Source: Comamonas kerstersii | GTDB taxonomy: Bacteria > Pseudomonadota > Gammaproteobacteria > Burkholderiales > Burkholderiaceae_C | Assembly: GCF_008801935.1 (NCBI RefSeq) | Contig: NZ_VZOT01000005.1 | Span: 1-64,000, forward strand | DNA length: 64,000 nt | Direction: 5' to 3' | Shown here: positions 31,286 through 41,328 of the stretch, piece after piece | Layout: each line of letters starts with the position of its first letter | Numbering within the stretch: position 1 is the first letter of the stretch | The notes under the pieces: generated by a model | Databases searched by the model: none | What the model was told of the DNA's origin: nothing | The model's input: the letters and a program-made list of their open reading frames with translations, nothing else | Position numbers and translations under genes: made by a program

Positions 31286-32206
31286 TTAAGCGGTCAGACG
31301 CTCCAGCGCTTCACGGTACTTGGCCGCGGTCTTTTCAATCACTTCCTGAGGCAGACGGGGTGCAGGTGCTGCCTTGTTCCAGGGCTTGCCATTAACCTTG
31401 GCCTGCTCCAGCCAGTCACGCACAAACTGCTTGTCGTAGCTGGGAGGGTTGACGCCCGCCTTGAGCGCTTCTTCATAGCCTTCCACAGGCCAGTAGCGCG
31501 AGCTGTCGGGGGTCAGCACTTCGTCCATCAGCACCAGCTCGCCGTCTTCGGTCAGGCCGAATTCGAACTTGGTGTCGGCAATGATCATGCCCTTGGTCAG
31601 TGCAATTTCTGCCGCTTCCTTGTAGATGCGGATGGCGGTGTCGCGGATCTTGGAGGCCAGCTCCTCTCCCACCATCTCCACAGTGCGCTCGTAGGTGATG
31701 TTTTCGTCGTGGTCGCCCATTTCTGCCTTGGCGGCCGGCGTGTAGATGGGCTCGGGCAGCTTGGCGGAATTGACCAGCCCAGCAGGCAGCTTCACACCGC
31801 ACACGGCCTGGCTTTCCTGGTATTCCTTCCAGCCACTGCCTGCCAGATAGCCACGCACCACGGCCTCGATCAGCACGGGCTTGAGGCGCTTGACCAGCAT
31901 GGAGCGGCCCTTGACCTGAGGCACTTCCTCGGGCGTCACCACGGATTCAGGGGCTTCGCCCGTCAGGTGGTTGGGGCAGATGTGGCCCAGCTTGTCAAAC
32001 CAGAACAGCGCCATCTGCGTCAGCAGCTCACCCTTGCCGGGGATGGGTTCACCCATGATCACGTCGAAGGCCGAGAGGCGGTCAGAGGCCACCATCAGGA
32101 TGCGGTCATCGCCCACCGCATAGTTGTCGCGCACTTTGCCGCGCGCCAGCAGCGGCAGCGAAGTGATATTGGAAGTGTGCAAAGCGGAAATCGTGGGCTG
32201 TGTCAT
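31286..32206 (-). CDS. purC: SAICAR synthetase
   Basis: Phosphoribosylaminoimidazole-succinocarboxamide synthase, joining CAIR and aspartate with ATP. It has 306 residues from [10 protein letters not shown]. An upstream ATG five codons earlier is possible. Motifs include [27 protein letters not shown] and the SAICAR-family blocks [14 protein letters not shown] and DTKFEFGL. It is transcribed alone, opposite to hpf. Confidence 0.96.
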   Translation of the reverse strand: MTQPTISALHTSNITSLPLLARGKVRDNYAVGDDRILMVASDRLSAFDVIMGEPIPGKGELLTQMALFWFDKLGHICPNHLTGEAPESVVTPEEVPQVKGRSMLVKRLKPVLIEAVVRGYLAGSGWKEYQESQAVCGVKLPAGLVNSAKLPEPIYTPAAKAEMGDHDENITYERTVEMVGEELASKIRDTAIRIYKEAAEIALTKGMIIADTKFEFGLTEDGELVLMDEVLTPDSSRYWPVEGYEEALKAGVNPPSYDKQFVRDWLEQAKVNGKPWNKAAPAPRLPQEVIEKTAAKYREALERLTA

Positions 32207-32587
32207 GAGAGAAGCAGACAAAATGGGGTTCGGAACACGTCAACGCCTGCAGCTTCTGGCTGGCAGGCGCAACTCCGATCCGGGATTTTAGAGCCGGACA
32301 GGCGCGCCAGACATGGACAATTGCGACTGCTTCAATCTCTATCCCGACCATCACGGACAGCCCCGCCAAGCAGGCGCTATCCACAAACGATTCATTGTGC
32401 GCTGTTTTACCGCCTGCGTCTGCCTGCCCGTCATATCCCAGCAGAACATGGCGAAATGCCATTGCGCACATCAGGCAACAGACGCATAGTGACTCACAAG
32501 CGACGAATGCGCATTCAACCGCCACCACTGCTTCGACACAGAAGCAGCAAGCTTTTTCGTGAACCTGAAAGCACAGGAGGTTGATTT
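32207..32587. other. purC-hpf divergent intergenic region
   Basis: These 380 bases hold no supported gene. They must contain the promoters of purC (minus) and hpf (plus). A strong Shine-Dalgarno AGGAGG lies just before the hpf start. I looked for a sigma-54 site: TGGC...TTGC near 32448 has the wrong spacing. No strong hairpin or repeat was seen. Confidence 0.5.
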
Positions 32588-32935
32588 ATGAACTTGACCA
32601 TCAGCGGCCACCATCTGGATGTCAGCCCTGCACTGCGTGCCTACGTGGTTTCCAAGCTTGAACGCGTGCTGCGCCACTTTGACCAGGTCATCCACATCAA
32701 GGTACTGCTGTCCACGCAGAACGAATCACAGAAAGAACGCCGCCAGCGTGCCGAATGCAGCATCCAGGTCAAGGGCAATGCGCTGCACGCTGCCAGCAAG
32801 CACTTTGACCTGTATGCCGCCATTGATGAGCTGGCAGACAAGCTCGATCGCCGTGTACTCAGCTATAAAACGCGTAAACTGGCTGTACGCAATGTCGCAA
32901 GCAGGCATGAATTGGCCTTGTCAATACAGAGTTGA
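32588..32935 (+). CDS. hpf: ribosome hibernation promoting factor
   Basis: Short-form HPF/RaiA protein (115 residues) that binds the small ribosomal subunit and promotes inactive 100S or 70S ribosomes in slow growth. The family start MNLTISGHHLDVSPALRAYV and the conserved KHFDLYAAIDELADKLDRRV block are present. It is followed by its own terminator and by ptsN, the usual order, although rpoN, often upstream, is absent here. Confidence 0.95.
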   Translation: MNLTISGHHLDVSPALRAYVVSKLERVLRHFDQVIHIKVLLSTQNESQKERRQRAECSIQVKGNALHAASKHFDLYAAIDELADKLDRRVLSYKTRKLAVRNVASRHELALSIQS

Positions 32936-32986
32936 CGCCAGATGTCTTTTGCTTGTGCGAAGATTTAGGTAAAGTCTGGAGTAACA

Positions 32987-33009
32987 GGCCGCCCGATGGC
33001 GGCCTTTTC
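32987..33009 (+). terminator. terminator after hpf
   Basis: AGGCCGCC-CGAT-GGCGGCCT followed by TTT, 50 bases past the hpf stop. ptsN starts 55 bases further on. Confidence 0.7.
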
Positions 33010-33064
33010 GCTCCACCGCACCAGCCAGATACGTCCGGTTCGGGCGATACACCATAGTTTCCAC

Positions 33065-33535
33065 ATGAACCGTCTTGCCTCCATCCTGTCGCCTGCTCAA
33101 GTGCTTGTCAGCGTTGATGCCACCAGCAAAAAACGCGCTTTTGAAGAAGCGGGCCTCTTGTTCGAAGGGCTGCATGGCCTGCCCCGCGCATTGATCACCG
33201 ACAGTCTGTTCGCACGCGAACGTCTGGGCTCCACAGGCCTGGGGCACGGTGTAGCCATCCCTCACGGGCGCATCAAGGGCCTCAAGACACCCATGGCAGC
33301 GGTTTTCCAGCTGGCACGGCCCATCGGCTTTGACGCACCTGATGAACAGGCTGTGCAGTTGCTCATCTTCCTGCTGGTTCCCGAAGCTGCCACACAGCAG
33401 CACCTGGAAATCCTGTCTGAGATTGCCGAACTGCTCAGCGACAACCATCTGCGCGAATCTCTGAAAACGGCGAACAATGCCGAAGCGCTGTACCAGCTGA
33501 TCGTCGACTGGAAGTCGGCCACCGCCGCATCCTGA
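33065..33535 (+). CDS. ptsN: PTS IIA-like nitrogen regulatory protein
   Basis: EIIA-Ntr, a 156-residue phosphocarrier of the regulatory (not sugar-transporting) PTS. The phosphorylated histidine is H67 in [12 protein letters not shown] start at [10 protein letters not shown], the normal family start. The frame runs 23 codons further upstream through the terminator. It lies between hpf and hprK, so it is linked to HPr phosphorylation control. Confidence 0.95.
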   Translation: MNRLASILSPAQVLVSVDATSKKRAFEEAGLLFEGLHGLPRALITDSLFARERLGSTGLGHGVAIPHGRIKGLKTPMAAVFQLARPIGFDAPDEQAVQLLIFLLVPEAATQQHLEILSEIAELLSDNHLRESLKTANNAEALYQLIVDWKSATAAS

Positions 33536-33587
33536 GCACCTTTGCTGGTCAGCATCCCACCGCCACGCCTTTTCTGCCTGCTGTTCC

Positions 33588-34556
33588 ATGCGCCACAAAG
33601 CCATCAATGCCAACCGTCTGTTTGAAGCATTTCGCGAATCCCTAAACTGGGAATGGCTGGCTGGCATGGGGGCTTCCGAGCGCCGCTTTGACGAAATGGC
33701 GGTGCGCTCGGCGCGTTCGGGCGCAGACCTGGTGGGCTACCTCAACTACATCCACCCTTACCGCCTGCAGGTACTGGGCGAGCGCGAAATCGCCTACCTG
33801 ACCAACGCGACCGACGAGGACTGCGCGCGTCGCATCGGTCGCATCGTCAAGCTCGAGCCACCCGTGCTGGTGCTCGCTGACGGGCAGACTGCACCTGCTG
33901 CACTGCTTTCCATGTGCGAAAACGCAGGCATTCCGATGTTTGCGACCAGGGAAGCCTCGGCCTTTGTCATTGACGTGCTGCGCGCCTACCTGTCCAAGCA
34001 CTTTGCCGACCGCACCACCATGCACGGCGTGTTCATGGACATTCTGGGCATGGGCGTGATGATTACCGGCGAATCTGGCCTGGGCAAAAGTGAGCTGGGG
34101 CTGGAGCTGATCACACGCGGCAATGGCCTGGTCGCAGACGATGCCGTAGACCTGTACCGCATCAACCAGACCACCATCGAAGGCAAATGCCCTGAGCTGC
34201 TGCAGAACCTGCTGGAAGTGCGCGGCATTGGTCTGCTGGACATTCGCGCCATCTTTGGCGAGACAGCCGTGCGCCGCAAGATGCGCCTCAAACTCATCGT
34301 GCACCTGGTCAAGAAAGAGACCATGGAGCGTGAATACGAGCGCCTGCCGCAGGAGCCACTCACGCAGGATGTGCTGGGCATTCCCGTGCGCAAAGTGGTG
34401 ATTCCCGTCACCGCAGGCCGTAATATCGCGGTGCTGGTGGAAGCTGCCGTGCGCAACAGCATTTTGCAGCTGCGCGGCATCGACACCTATGCCGAGTTCG
34501 TCGAGCGCCACCGCCAGGCCATGGAACGCGACATGGGCAGCAGAAGTTCTTACTGA
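33588..34556 (+). CDS. hprK: HPr kinase/phosphorylase
   Basis: Phosphorylates and dephosphorylates a serine of HPr-type proteins. It has 322 residues, with P-loop [11 protein letters not shown] near 162-172 and the HprK signature [25 protein letters not shown] near 215-240. It was first known in Firmicutes. Many betaproteobacteria carry it beside ptsN. HPr and enzyme I genes are not in this window. Confidence 0.95.
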   Translation: MRHKAINANRLFEAFRESLNWEWLAGMGASERRFDEMAVRSARSGADLVGYLNYIHPYRLQVLGEREIAYLTNATDEDCARRIGRIVKLEPPVLVLADGQTAPAALLSMCENAGIPMFATREASAFVIDVLRAYLSKHFADRTTMHGVFMDILGMGVMITGESGLGKSELGLELITRGNGLVADDAVDLYRINQTTIEGKCPELLQNLLEVRGIGLLDIRAIFGETAVRRKMRLKLIVHLVKKETMEREYERLPQEPLTQDVLGIPVRKVVIPVTAGRNIAVLVEAAVRNSILQLRGIDTYAEFVERHRQAMERDMGSRSSY

Positions 34557-34581
34557 GCACGCAGCTTCACGAGCTCACAAC

Positions 34582-34613
34582 AAAAAAAGGCATCCGCATG
34601 GATGCCTTTTTTT
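34582..34613. terminator. bidirectional terminator between hprK and fur
   Basis: Seven A, then GGCATCC-GCAT-GGATGCC, then seven T, between converging genes. Confidence 0.92.
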
Positions 34614-34641
34614 ACATGGGCACAGGACCTTGACTCTGGTC

Positions 34642-35070
34642 TTAGCGCTTGGCTGTACGTGCCACGCAATCAGCGCACTGGCCATACAGCGACATGGAGT
34701 GATCCTGAATCTGCCAACCCATCTGCTCAGCAATCATCATCTGACGCTTTTCAATCTCAGGGTCATAGAACTCTTCGACCTTGCCGCATGCCGTGCAGAC
34801 AAAGTGGTCATGGTGCTGGCCTTCATTGAGCTCATACACCGCCTTGCCACTTTCAAAATTGCTGCGCAGCAAGATGCCTGCCTGCTCAAACTGGGTCAGT
34901 ACGCGATAGACCGTTGCCAGACCGATGTCCGAGCGCTCATCGAGCAGCACACGAAAAACATCTTCTGCGGTCATGTGACGCTGCCTGCCAGTCTGAAAAA
35001 TTTCCAGAATCTTCAAGCGCGGCAATGTCGCTTTCAGACCTGTGCTTTTGAGCTCTTCAATGTTTTTCAT
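34642..35070 (-). CDS. fur: ferric uptake regulator
   Basis: Iron-responsive repressor, 142 residues from [18 protein letters not shown]. The winged-helix domain is followed by the metal-binding dimer region [18 protein letters not shown], and a C-terminal CADC motif near residue 133 supplies structural cysteines. It is divergent from bamE, a classic proteobacterial arrangement. Confidence 0.96.
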   Translation of the reverse strand: MKNIEELKSTGLKATLPRLKILEIFQTGRQRHMTAEDVFRVLLDERSDIGLATVYRVLTQFEQAGILLRSNFESGKAVYELNEGQHHDHFVCTACGKVEEFYDPEIEKRQMMIAEQMGWQIQDHSMSLYGQCADCVARTAKR

Positions 35071-35139
35071 GTCGTACGTGAAAAGTGGCAGTTGGCACAA
35101 GCTTACGACAGCTCATACCGAATACAAAACTATGGTTTT

Positions 35140-35159
35140 CGCATGCTGTAAAACATGCG
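35140..35159. promoter_or_regulatory. inverted repeat in the fur-bamE promoter region
   Basis: CGCATG-N8-CATGCG (35140-35145, 35154-35159) is a perfect 6-base inverted repeat between the divergent fur and bamE genes. It does not match the Fur box consensus. It may be an operator of another regulator or chance. A possible bamE -10 TACAAT lies at 35183-35188, without a clear -35. Confidence 0.3.
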
Positions 35160-35218
35160 CGAGCCGGAGCAAAACCTACCGCTACAATGGGGCAAATCAT
35201 ATCCCTTGCTTATTACCC

Positions 35219-35764
35219 ATGCATGTACAAGCTCGTTACCGCCTGCAGTTGGGGCTGACTCTGTCTCTCGCCGCTTTTTTGGCTGCTTGTAGCAGCATCA
35301 GCGAAACCACTCGCAACGCCATGAGTGCGGTCACCCCCTATAAAGTGGAAGTGGTGCAAGGCAACTTTGTGTCGCGCGAACAGGTGCAAGCTTTGCAGCC
35401 CGGCATGAGCCGTCAGCAGGTGCGCGAAATTCTGGGCACACCGCTGATGACCAGCGTGTTCCATGGAGATCGCTGGGAATATGTGTTCACCATCAAGCGC
35501 CAGGGCGTAGAAGCACAGAACCGCAAGCTGACCGTGTTCTTCGATAACGACCGCTTTGTGCGTGCCGAAGGTGATGAAATGCCTTCCGAAGACGAGTTCG
35601 TCGCATCGCTGGGCAGCAGCAACAAGAAAATCAAAGTACCGCAGCTGCAGGCCACCGAAGAACAGCTGGCCAAGCACAAGCCCGCAGCCAAGGCCGATGC
35701 ACCTGCCACCCAGGAAACTGCACAGCCTCGCAGCAGCTACCCGCCTCTGGAACGCAATTACTGA
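35219..35764 (+). CDS. bamE: outer membrane assembly lipoprotein BamE (SmpA/OmlA)
   Basis: Small lipoprotein of the BAM complex that inserts beta-barrel proteins. It has 181 residues with a signal peptide ending at lipobox LAAC (C24). The SmpA/OmlA domain has the motifs NFVSREQVQALQPGMSRQQV and GDRWEYVFTIKR. The C-terminal tail (about 140-181) is low-complexity, rich in A, K and P. I start at MHVQARYR because the signal peptide follows directly. dapB is 82 bases downstream. Confidence 0.93.
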   Translation: MHVQARYRLQLGLTLSLAAFLAACSSISETTRNAMSAVTPYKVEVVQGNFVSREQVQALQPGMSRQQVREILGTPLMTSVFHGDRWEYVFTIKRQGVEAQNRKLTVFFDNDRFVRAEGDEMPSEDEFVASLGSSNKKIKVPQLQATEEQLAKHKPAAKADAPATQETAQPRSSYPPLERNY

Positions 35765-35846
35765 CGCACCGGCTTCTTGTGTACCAGCCGCTCAGCGCAT
35801 GACAGCTTGAGCGGCTGTGTCTGTTTGACCTCTTGATGGATTTGTT

Positions 35847-36668
35847 ATGACCGCACCCTCTTCTTCTCCTTTGCGCGTGGCAGTGGCCGGAGCTTCTGGC
35901 CGCATGGGCCGCATGCTGGTGGAAGCCATCCAGAACAGCGCGGACTGCACCCTGACTGCAGCACTGGACCTGCCCCACAGCCCAGCCATCGGCACCGATG
36001 CAGCGGCCTTTCTGGGCCAGACCAGTGGCGTGCTGATTGAAAGTGATCTGAAGTCTGCCCTGTCCAAGGCCGATTTTCTGATCGACTTCACCCGCCCCGA
36101 AGGCACCATGGCCCACCTGGCTGTGTGCGCAGCGCTGGGCGTGAAGGTGGTGATTGGCACGACCGGTTTTACCGAGGCGCAGAAGGAACAGATTGCGGCT
36201 TACGCCCAGCGAACCGCCATCATGCTGGCGCCCAACATGAGCGTGGGTGTGAACGTGACGCTGAAGCTGCTCGAAATGGCCGCCAAGGCACTGAGCACGG
36301 GCTACGACATTGAAATCGTCGAAGCCCACCACAAGCACAAGGTGGACGCCCCATCAGGCACCGCCATCAAGATGGGCGAAGTCATTGCCCAAGCCCAGGG
36401 CACCAAGCTGGAAGACCGCGCCGTATACGAGCGCTTTGGCCACACTGGCGAGCGCAAGGAAAACACCATTGGTTTTGCCACCGTGCGTGGCGGTGACATC
36501 ATTGGCGACCACACCGTGCTGTTTGCCGGCACAGGCGAACGCGTGGAAATCTCGCACAAGTCCAGCAGCCGCGCTGGCTATGCCGATGGCAGCCTGCGCG
36601 CTGTGCGTTTTCTGGCAGGCAAGGGCACCGGCCAGTTCGACATGTTTGATGTGCTGAATCTGCGCTAA
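35847..36668 (+). CDS. dapB: 4-hydroxy-tetrahydrodipicolinate reductase
   Basis: Reduces the dihydrodipicolinate precursor in lysine and diaminopimelate synthesis using NAD(P)H. It has 273 residues. The dinucleotide-binding GASGRMGRM is at about 13-21, and the catalytic region [15 protein letters not shown] is complete. Confidence 0.97.
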   Translation: MTAPSSSPLRVAVAGASGRMGRMLVEAIQNSADCTLTAALDLPHSPAIGTDAAAFLGQTSGVLIESDLKSALSKADFLIDFTRPEGTMAHLAVCAALGVKVVIGTTGFTEAQKEQIAAYAQRTAIMLAPNMSVGVNVTLKLLEMAAKALSTGYDIEIVEAHHKHKVDAPSGTAIKMGEVIAQAQGTKLEDRAVYERFGHTGERKENTIGFATVRGGDIIGDHTVLFAGTGERVEISHKSSSRAGYADGSLRAVRFLAGKGTGQFDMFDVLNLR

Positions 36669-36694
36669 GCCGACTGCACACTTCGCGCACTGCA

Positions 36695-36730
36695 CAACAA
36701 AAAAGGCGCTGTTCAGCGCCTTTTTTGTTG
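36695..36730. terminator. bidirectional terminator
   Basis: The 36-base palindrome CAACAAAAAAGGCGCTG...TTTTTTGTTG has stem AGGCGCTG/CAGCGCCT, between converging dapB and the diguanylate cyclase gene. Confidence 0.92.
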
Positions 36731-36753
36731 ACTGGAAAAAACTGAACCAAAGC

Positions 36754-38127
36754 TCACTCTGCACACACTTCTGCAGCACTGACCACGCAATTGCGGCCTT
36801 TTTCCTTGGCTGCATACAAAGCCTCATCACTGCGTCGCAGCAGCTGCTGGTAATCAGGGTGTCCGTCAAATGTGGACACACCAATGCTGACCGTCAGAAA
36901 GAGCGGGGGCTTCTGGGGCATGCTGAACGGCGTCTTTTCCACGCAGGCACGCAATTTTTCCGCCACATGCAAAGCGGCCGCCGGGCTGGTGTCTACCAGC
37001 AGCAGCAAGAACTCTTCCCCACCCAGGCGGAACACATAGTCGCCACCGCGGCTGTTGTCGCTGAGCAGAACCGCCATCTGCTGGAGCACGGCGTCACCAC
37101 ATTCATGACCCCAGGTGTCATTGATGCGCTTGAAGTAATCGATGTCCACGGTCAGCACGCTGAACACTGTGCCGCTATCGCGCGCCATGACGATTTCCTG
37201 GCTCAGTACCACAGGCAAGAACTTGCGGTTGAGCAGCTGCGTCAGCGCATCACGCCCAGCATCCATCTGGCTGTTGTACTCAAACAAGGCTTCCAGATTC
37301 AGGCTGATGTTGCGCGCCTGCTCTCGCAGCGCATTCAGAAACTGCAGGCTGTCCTGCTGCGATGCCTGCGCAAACGCGGGCAGCAAATGGCTGTCGATAT
37401 GCTCGATTGCCGACTGGATATGCCCGACCTCTGCCAGACCCTGAAAGATATGCGCACCTTTGTGACGGAACCACAGGCCAAAGTCAGAACTGCCCAGCCT
37501 GGGCATGGCCATCACGGAATGTCCCAGTGCGTGGCTGTACAGGCACTGGTTCTGCCAGTCCAGCAGCTCTGCACGACGACGCTCACGCAGCGTAGCCACG
37601 TTGTGCGTCAAGGAAAACAGGCGGTATGCCTCCTTGGAGCGGGAGCTGCGTTCGCGCGATGTGGCATAGGCCTGTGCCATGATTTCCATGGACAGATCCA
37701 TCACCCGTGCAATGAGCTGCATGGCAGCCAGTCGCTCTGCCTCGGTCAGCAGTGTATGCACCATGAGCAGGCTGCAGATGCCGTCCTTGATACAGGAAGC
37801 ACCGCGCAACACCAGGTACACCGGCAGATCGAGGCGTGCATGCACCTCGCCAATCTTGACCTGCCGCTGCGCCTGCGCCTCCAGATCTGCCTCGGGGTCC
37901 AGCGCATAGACCTCCTGCAGCCACATTTGCATGGAGGGTTTCAGTCGCGTCTGCACCTGCTCGTGCGAGAGGAAGATGCGCGCCGCCTCATCTTCCAGCA
38001 TGGCCTGATAAAAGTGCGAAGCCAGCAAGGCACTATGTTCATGCACCAGCTGCTGCACCACAGCCCGCACCCGAGAAGTAAAGCACAGCAAGATGCTGCG
38101 CCACTCCACTGCATACGCAGGAGACAT
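36754..38127 (-). CDS. globin-coupled diguanylate cyclase (DosC-like)
   Basis: Cytosolic heme-globin sensor fused to a c-di-GMP synthase, 457 residues from MSPAYAVEWRS. The N-terminal globin (about 10-165) has the sensor-globin pattern QVKIGEVHARLDLPVYLV, with H96 as probable proximal heme ligand. The middle domain (about 165-290) resembles that of E. coli DosC. The GGDEF domain has an intact active site RLGGEEF (367-373) and an RxxD inhibitory site R360-D363 at the standard spacing. Oxygen or NO sensing is inferred from family. It converges with dapB. Confidence 0.88.
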   Translation of the reverse strand: MSPAYAVEWRSILLCFTSRVRAVVQQLVHEHSALLASHFYQAMLEDEAARIFLSHEQVQTRLKPSMQMWLQEVYALDPEADLEAQAQRQVKIGEVHARLDLPVYLVLRGASCIKDGICSLLMVHTLLTEAERLAAMQLIARVMDLSMEIMAQAYATSRERSSRSKEAYRLFSLTHNVATLRERRRAELLDWQNQCLYSHALGHSVMAMPRLGSSDFGLWFRHKGAHIFQGLAEVGHIQSAIEHIDSHLLPAFAQASQQDSLQFLNALREQARNISLNLEALFEYNSQMDAGRDALTQLLNRKFLPVVLSQEIVMARDSGTVFSVLTVDIDYFKRINDTWGHECGDAVLQQMAVLLSDNSRGGDYVFRLGGEEFLLLLVDTSPAAALHVAEKLRACVEKTPFSMPQKPPLFLTVSIGVSTFDGHPDYQQLLRRSDEALYAAKEKGRNCVVSAAEVCAE

Positions 38128-38325
38128 TCCAACTCCAGAAAACCCGGCGCATGACACGCCACACACTACACAAGCTGCAGCGACTCGCATCGTAGCGAAA
38201 AGTGCACCGCAGTTCAGCACTCACGTGCGAAATCGCTTTTATTTTTTCATCATTTTTTCAGGCATTAAACGAGAGCAAGAACTCACTTCAACAAGTTCGT
38301 TAGGTAGCCCTGCAGGCCTGTGAAA

Positions 38326-38344
38326 AGGAGCCTGCATGGCTCCT
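38326..38344 (-). terminator. weak terminator after the CnoX-like gene
   Basis: On the minus strand GGAGCC-ATGCA-GGCTCC is followed by TTTTC, just past the thioredoxin-domain gene. Confidence 0.5.
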
Positions 38345-38350
38345 GCTGCA

Positions 38351-39307
38351 TCAATTGAGCGCCATGCTCAGCTTGCGGCGATAGCTGTTGACCAGCACCG
38401 TGGCTTCGTCCTGCTCTGCGCTGCTCTTGCCCAGAATCTGGATACCACCAGCGCTCTGGCCGGGCGCTGTGTCCTGATGCTTGGGCTTGGCAGGCGTGAG
38501 CAGTTCCAGAATGGCCACATACAGCTTGCGGGCGGCCTGCTCATTCCAGGTCTTGTCGCGCATGATGATTTCCAGCAGTTCCTCCATGGAAGCGGTCCAC
38601 TGGCCTTCCGCTGCCAGCACCTGTGCCTTGGCAAAGCGCGTGTCAAAGTCACGCTTGTTCTGAGCGATAGCAGCATCAAACTGCTCAATGGGCCAGTTGC
38701 CGCGGTCGTCGTTTTGCACAAACAGCATGCACTGCAGCCACTGGTGCAGGGCTTCAAAGCGCAGCGGCTGGGGAATGCGCTTGAGCGGCTCGTGCAGCAG
38801 CTCGGCCGCTGCCTCGTAGTTGCCGGTGGCTATCAGCAGGCGCACATAGTCAAAGCGTGCATCATCGTTGGCCGGGTCTGCCGCCAGCGCATCGGCCAGC
38901 TTCTGCAGCGCCGCCTGGGTGTCGCCCGATTCCAGCAAGGCTTCGGCCTCCTCCACCTCGGCTTCTGCAGCCAGCGCATCTTCAGAAGGCAGGTGCTTGT
39001 CCAGGAATTCACGCACCTGACCTTCGGTCTGTGCTCCCATGAAGCCATCCACAGGGCGGCCGCCAATCATCAGCACGCAGGTGGGCACACTGCGAATACC
39101 GAACATGCCGGCAATCTGCTGGTTGGCATCCACATCCACCTTGGCCAGCTTGAAGCGGCCGGCGTACTCCACCTCCAGCTTTTCCAGCGTGGGCACCAGC
39201 GTCTTGCAGGGGCCGCACCATGTGGCCCAGAAATCCACCAGCACAGGGGTGGTCATAGAGGCGGCGACCACCTCGGTCTCAAAATTCTGAATGGTGATAT
39301 CGATCAT
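38351..39307 (-). CDS. thioredoxin-TPR chaperone (CnoX/YbbN-like)
   Basis: A 318-residue cytosolic protein with a thioredoxin domain (1-110; active site WCGPC at about 30-34, retained in full) followed by TPR-like helical repeats (about 115-290). E. coli CnoX lacks redox activity and hands damaged proteins to chaperones. Because this protein keeps both cysteines, it may also reduce disulfides. It diverges from purE. Confidence 0.88.
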   Translation of the reverse strand: MIDITIQNFETEVVAASMTTPVLVDFWATWCGPCKTLVPTLEKLEVEYAGRFKLAKVDVDANQQIAGMFGIRSVPTCVLMIGGRPVDGFMGAQTEGQVREFLDKHLPSEDALAAEAEVEEAEALLESGDTQAALQKLADALAADPANDDARFDYVRLLIATGNYEAAAELLHEPLKRIPQPLRFEALHQWLQCMLFVQNDDRGNWPIEQFDAAIAQNKRDFDTRFAKAQVLAAEGQWTASMEELLEIIMRDKTWNEQAARKLYVAILELLTPAKPKHQDTAPGQSAGGIQILGKSSAEQDEATVLVNSYRRKLSMALN

Positions 39308-39554
39308 CGGGCTGTCCCTGGGCCGCAGCAGTGCTGCGCAAAAAATAATGAAAAGCGCCTACAAAAGCGTATGGTGCTGATTCTCTAGCAATTTGGCAGT
39401 GTGCCAAGCACGCAATGCCTTGCAGATGCGCACGCCGCCCACAATTTCAAGCCAGCGGATATGGCGAGCCCCCTGTCCACTCGCCAACCCAAGGCTTGCC
39501 CGTAAAATCCCGGGTTCCACTTGGCTGGGCCGCAAGCGCCCTTTGAGAGAGAAC

Positions 39555-40049
39555 ATGAACCCCATCCAGATCGGTGTGGTCATGGGTTCCAGCAGCGACT
39601 GGGACACCATGCAGCACGCAGTTGCCATCCTCCAGCAATTCGGTATCGCTTTTGAGGCGCAAGTGGTTTCGGCCCACCGCATGCCTGATGACATGTTCCG
39701 CTACGCAGAAGCTGCGGCTGAACGTGGCCTCAAGGCCATCATCGCTGGCGCGGGCGGCGCGGCCCACCTGCCCGGCATGATTGCTGCCAAGACCCCCGTG
39801 CCCGTGCTGGGCGTGCCCGTGGCCAGCCGCCACCTGCAGGGTGTGGATTCGCTGCATTCCATCGTACAAATGCCCAAGGGCGTACCTGTGGCCACTTTTG
39901 CCATTGGCAATGCAGGTGCTGCCAACGCGGCCCTGTTTGCCGTGGCTCTGCTGGCCAACGAAGACCCTGCGCTGCGCGAAAAGCTCAACGCCTTCCGCGC
40001 CGAGCAGACCGAGGCCGCCCGCAACATGACCCTGCCGGTGAACGCATGA
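39555..40049 (+). CDS. purE: N5-carboxyaminoimidazole ribonucleotide mutase
   Basis: Converts N5-CAIR to CAIR in purine synthesis. It has 164 residues from [19 protein letters not shown], containing the GSSSDW and [10 protein letters not shown] motifs of class I PurE. GAGAGAA lies upstream of the start. The open frame extends 54 codons further, but that stretch shows no family similarity. Its last four bases (ATGA) overlap the purK start. Confidence 0.97.
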   Translation: MNPIQIGVVMGSSSDWDTMQHAVAILQQFGIAFEAQVVSAHRMPDDMFRYAEAAAERGLKAIIAGAGGAAHLPGMIAAKTPVPVLGVPVASRHLQGVDSLHSIVQMPKGVPVATFAIGNAGAANAALFAVALLANEDPALREKLNAFRAEQTEAARNMTLPVNA

Positions 40050-41215
40050 GCGAAGCACGCAATGTGATCTTGCCCGGCGCCACGCTGGGCGTGCTCGGCG
40101 GCGGCCAACTGGGTCGCATGTTTGCCCATGCCGCGCAGGCCATGGGCTACTTCACCGCCGTGCTGGACCAGGACCCCACCAGCCCCGCCGGTCGGGTCAG
40201 CCACCACCACATCCGCACTGGCTACGAAGACCCACAGGGTCTGACCGAGCTGGCCAAGCTGTGCGCCGCGGTCACCACCGAATTTGAAAACGTGCCCGCA
40301 GGCAGCCTGAACCAGCTGGCCCAAAGCCTGCCCGTCTCGCCTGCTGGCAGCGCGGTGGCGATTGCCCAGGACCGCGCCCGCGAAAAGGCCCACTTTGTGC
40401 AGTGTGGCGTACCTGTCGCACCACATGCCGTGATTGAAACGCCTGAGCAGCTGGCCGCCGTGTCTGCCGACCTGCTGCCTGGCATTCTGAAGACCGCCCG
40501 TCTGGGCTATGACGGCAAGGGCCAGGTGCGCGTCAAGACGCTGGAAGAGCTCGCCAAGGCCTGGGACGAGCTGGGCCGCGTGGCCTGCGTGCTGGAAAAA
40601 ATGCTGCCACTGGCCCACGAGTGCTCCGTCATCGTGGCGCGTGGCCGTGATGGCGCCATCGTCAACCTGCCCGTGCAGTGCAATCTGCACCGCGACGGCA
40701 TTCTGGCCGTGACCGAGGTGTATGAAGGAAATCTGCCTGCAGCCCAGGTAGAACAAGCGCTGGCAGCTGCAAAGTCCGTAGCAGAAGGTCTGAACTACGT
40801 CGGCGTGCTGTGCGTAGAGTTCTTTGTGCTGCAGGACGGCTCGCTGGTGGTCAACGAAATCGCCCCCCGCCCCCACAACAGCGGCCACTACAGCCAGAAC
40901 GGCTGTGATGTCTCGCAGTTTGAGCTGCAGGTGCGTTGCATGACAGGCCTGCCATTGGTGCAGCCCCGCCTGCACAGCCCCAGCATCATGCTCAACCTGC
41001 TGGGTGACCTGTGGTTCAAGGACAGCGACACCGCCCAGACGCCCGCCTGGGACCAGGTACTGGCACTACCCGGCTGCCACCTGCACCTGTACGGCAAAGT
41101 CGATGCCAAGCGCGCCCGCAAGATGGGCCACCTGAACATCACCGGCAGCACGCCTGAGCAGGTACGCGCCACAGCCCTCAAGGCGGCAGAGATTCTGGGC
41201 ATTGCGCCCTTCTGA
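40046..41215 (+). CDS. purK: N5-carboxyaminoimidazole ribonucleotide synthase
   Basis: ATP-grasp enzyme making N5-CAIR from AIR and bicarbonate, which feeds PurE. It has 389 residues with LGGGQLGRM at about 13-21, [12 protein letters not shown] in the ATP-grasp core and [13 protein letters not shown] near 270. It is translationally coupled to purE through a 4-base overlap. Confidence 0.97.
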   Translation: MSEARNVILPGATLGVLGGGQLGRMFAHAAQAMGYFTAVLDQDPTSPAGRVSHHHIRTGYEDPQGLTELAKLCAAVTTEFENVPAGSLNQLAQSLPVSPAGSAVAIAQDRAREKAHFVQCGVPVAPHAVIETPEQLAAVSADLLPGILKTARLGYDGKGQVRVKTLEELAKAWDELGRVACVLEKMLPLAHECSVIVARGRDGAIVNLPVQCNLHRDGILAVTEVYEGNLPAAQVEQALAAAKSVAEGLNYVGVLCVEFFVLQDGSLVVNEIAPRPHNSGHYSQNGCDVSQFELQVRCMTGLPLVQPRLHSPSIMLNLLGDLWFKDSDTAQTPAWDQVLALPGCHLHLYGKVDAKRARKMGHLNITGSTPEQVRATALKAAEILGIAPF

Positions 41216-41233
41216 GCGGCCAGGCTGCTTTCA

Positions 41234-41327
41234 AAAAAAGAAGCTGCTAGCGCTGACAGAACAAGGGATTCAGATAGTTTTCTATCTTAATCCTTTGATA
41301 TTTCATCGCTTGCAGCTATCAATTTTT
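41234..41327. repeat. dispersed palindromic repeat, copy 5
   Basis: Left arm AAGCTGCTAGCGCT and right arm CGCTTGCAGCT are complementary. The centre GGATTCAGATAG-TTTT-CTATCTTAATCC forms a near-perfect hairpin. It starts 18 bases after the purK stop. Confidence 0.8.
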
Positions 41328-41328
41328 C

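Noticed and set aside
32440-32480. Possible sigma-54 promoter upstream of hpf (TGGC...TTGC)
   Set aside because: Spacing between the two blocks is two bases too long and the -24 block is incomplete.
39393-39554. 54-codon N-terminal extension of purE
   Set aside because: No similarity to PurE, and the family start [11 protein letters not shown] has its own ribosome site.
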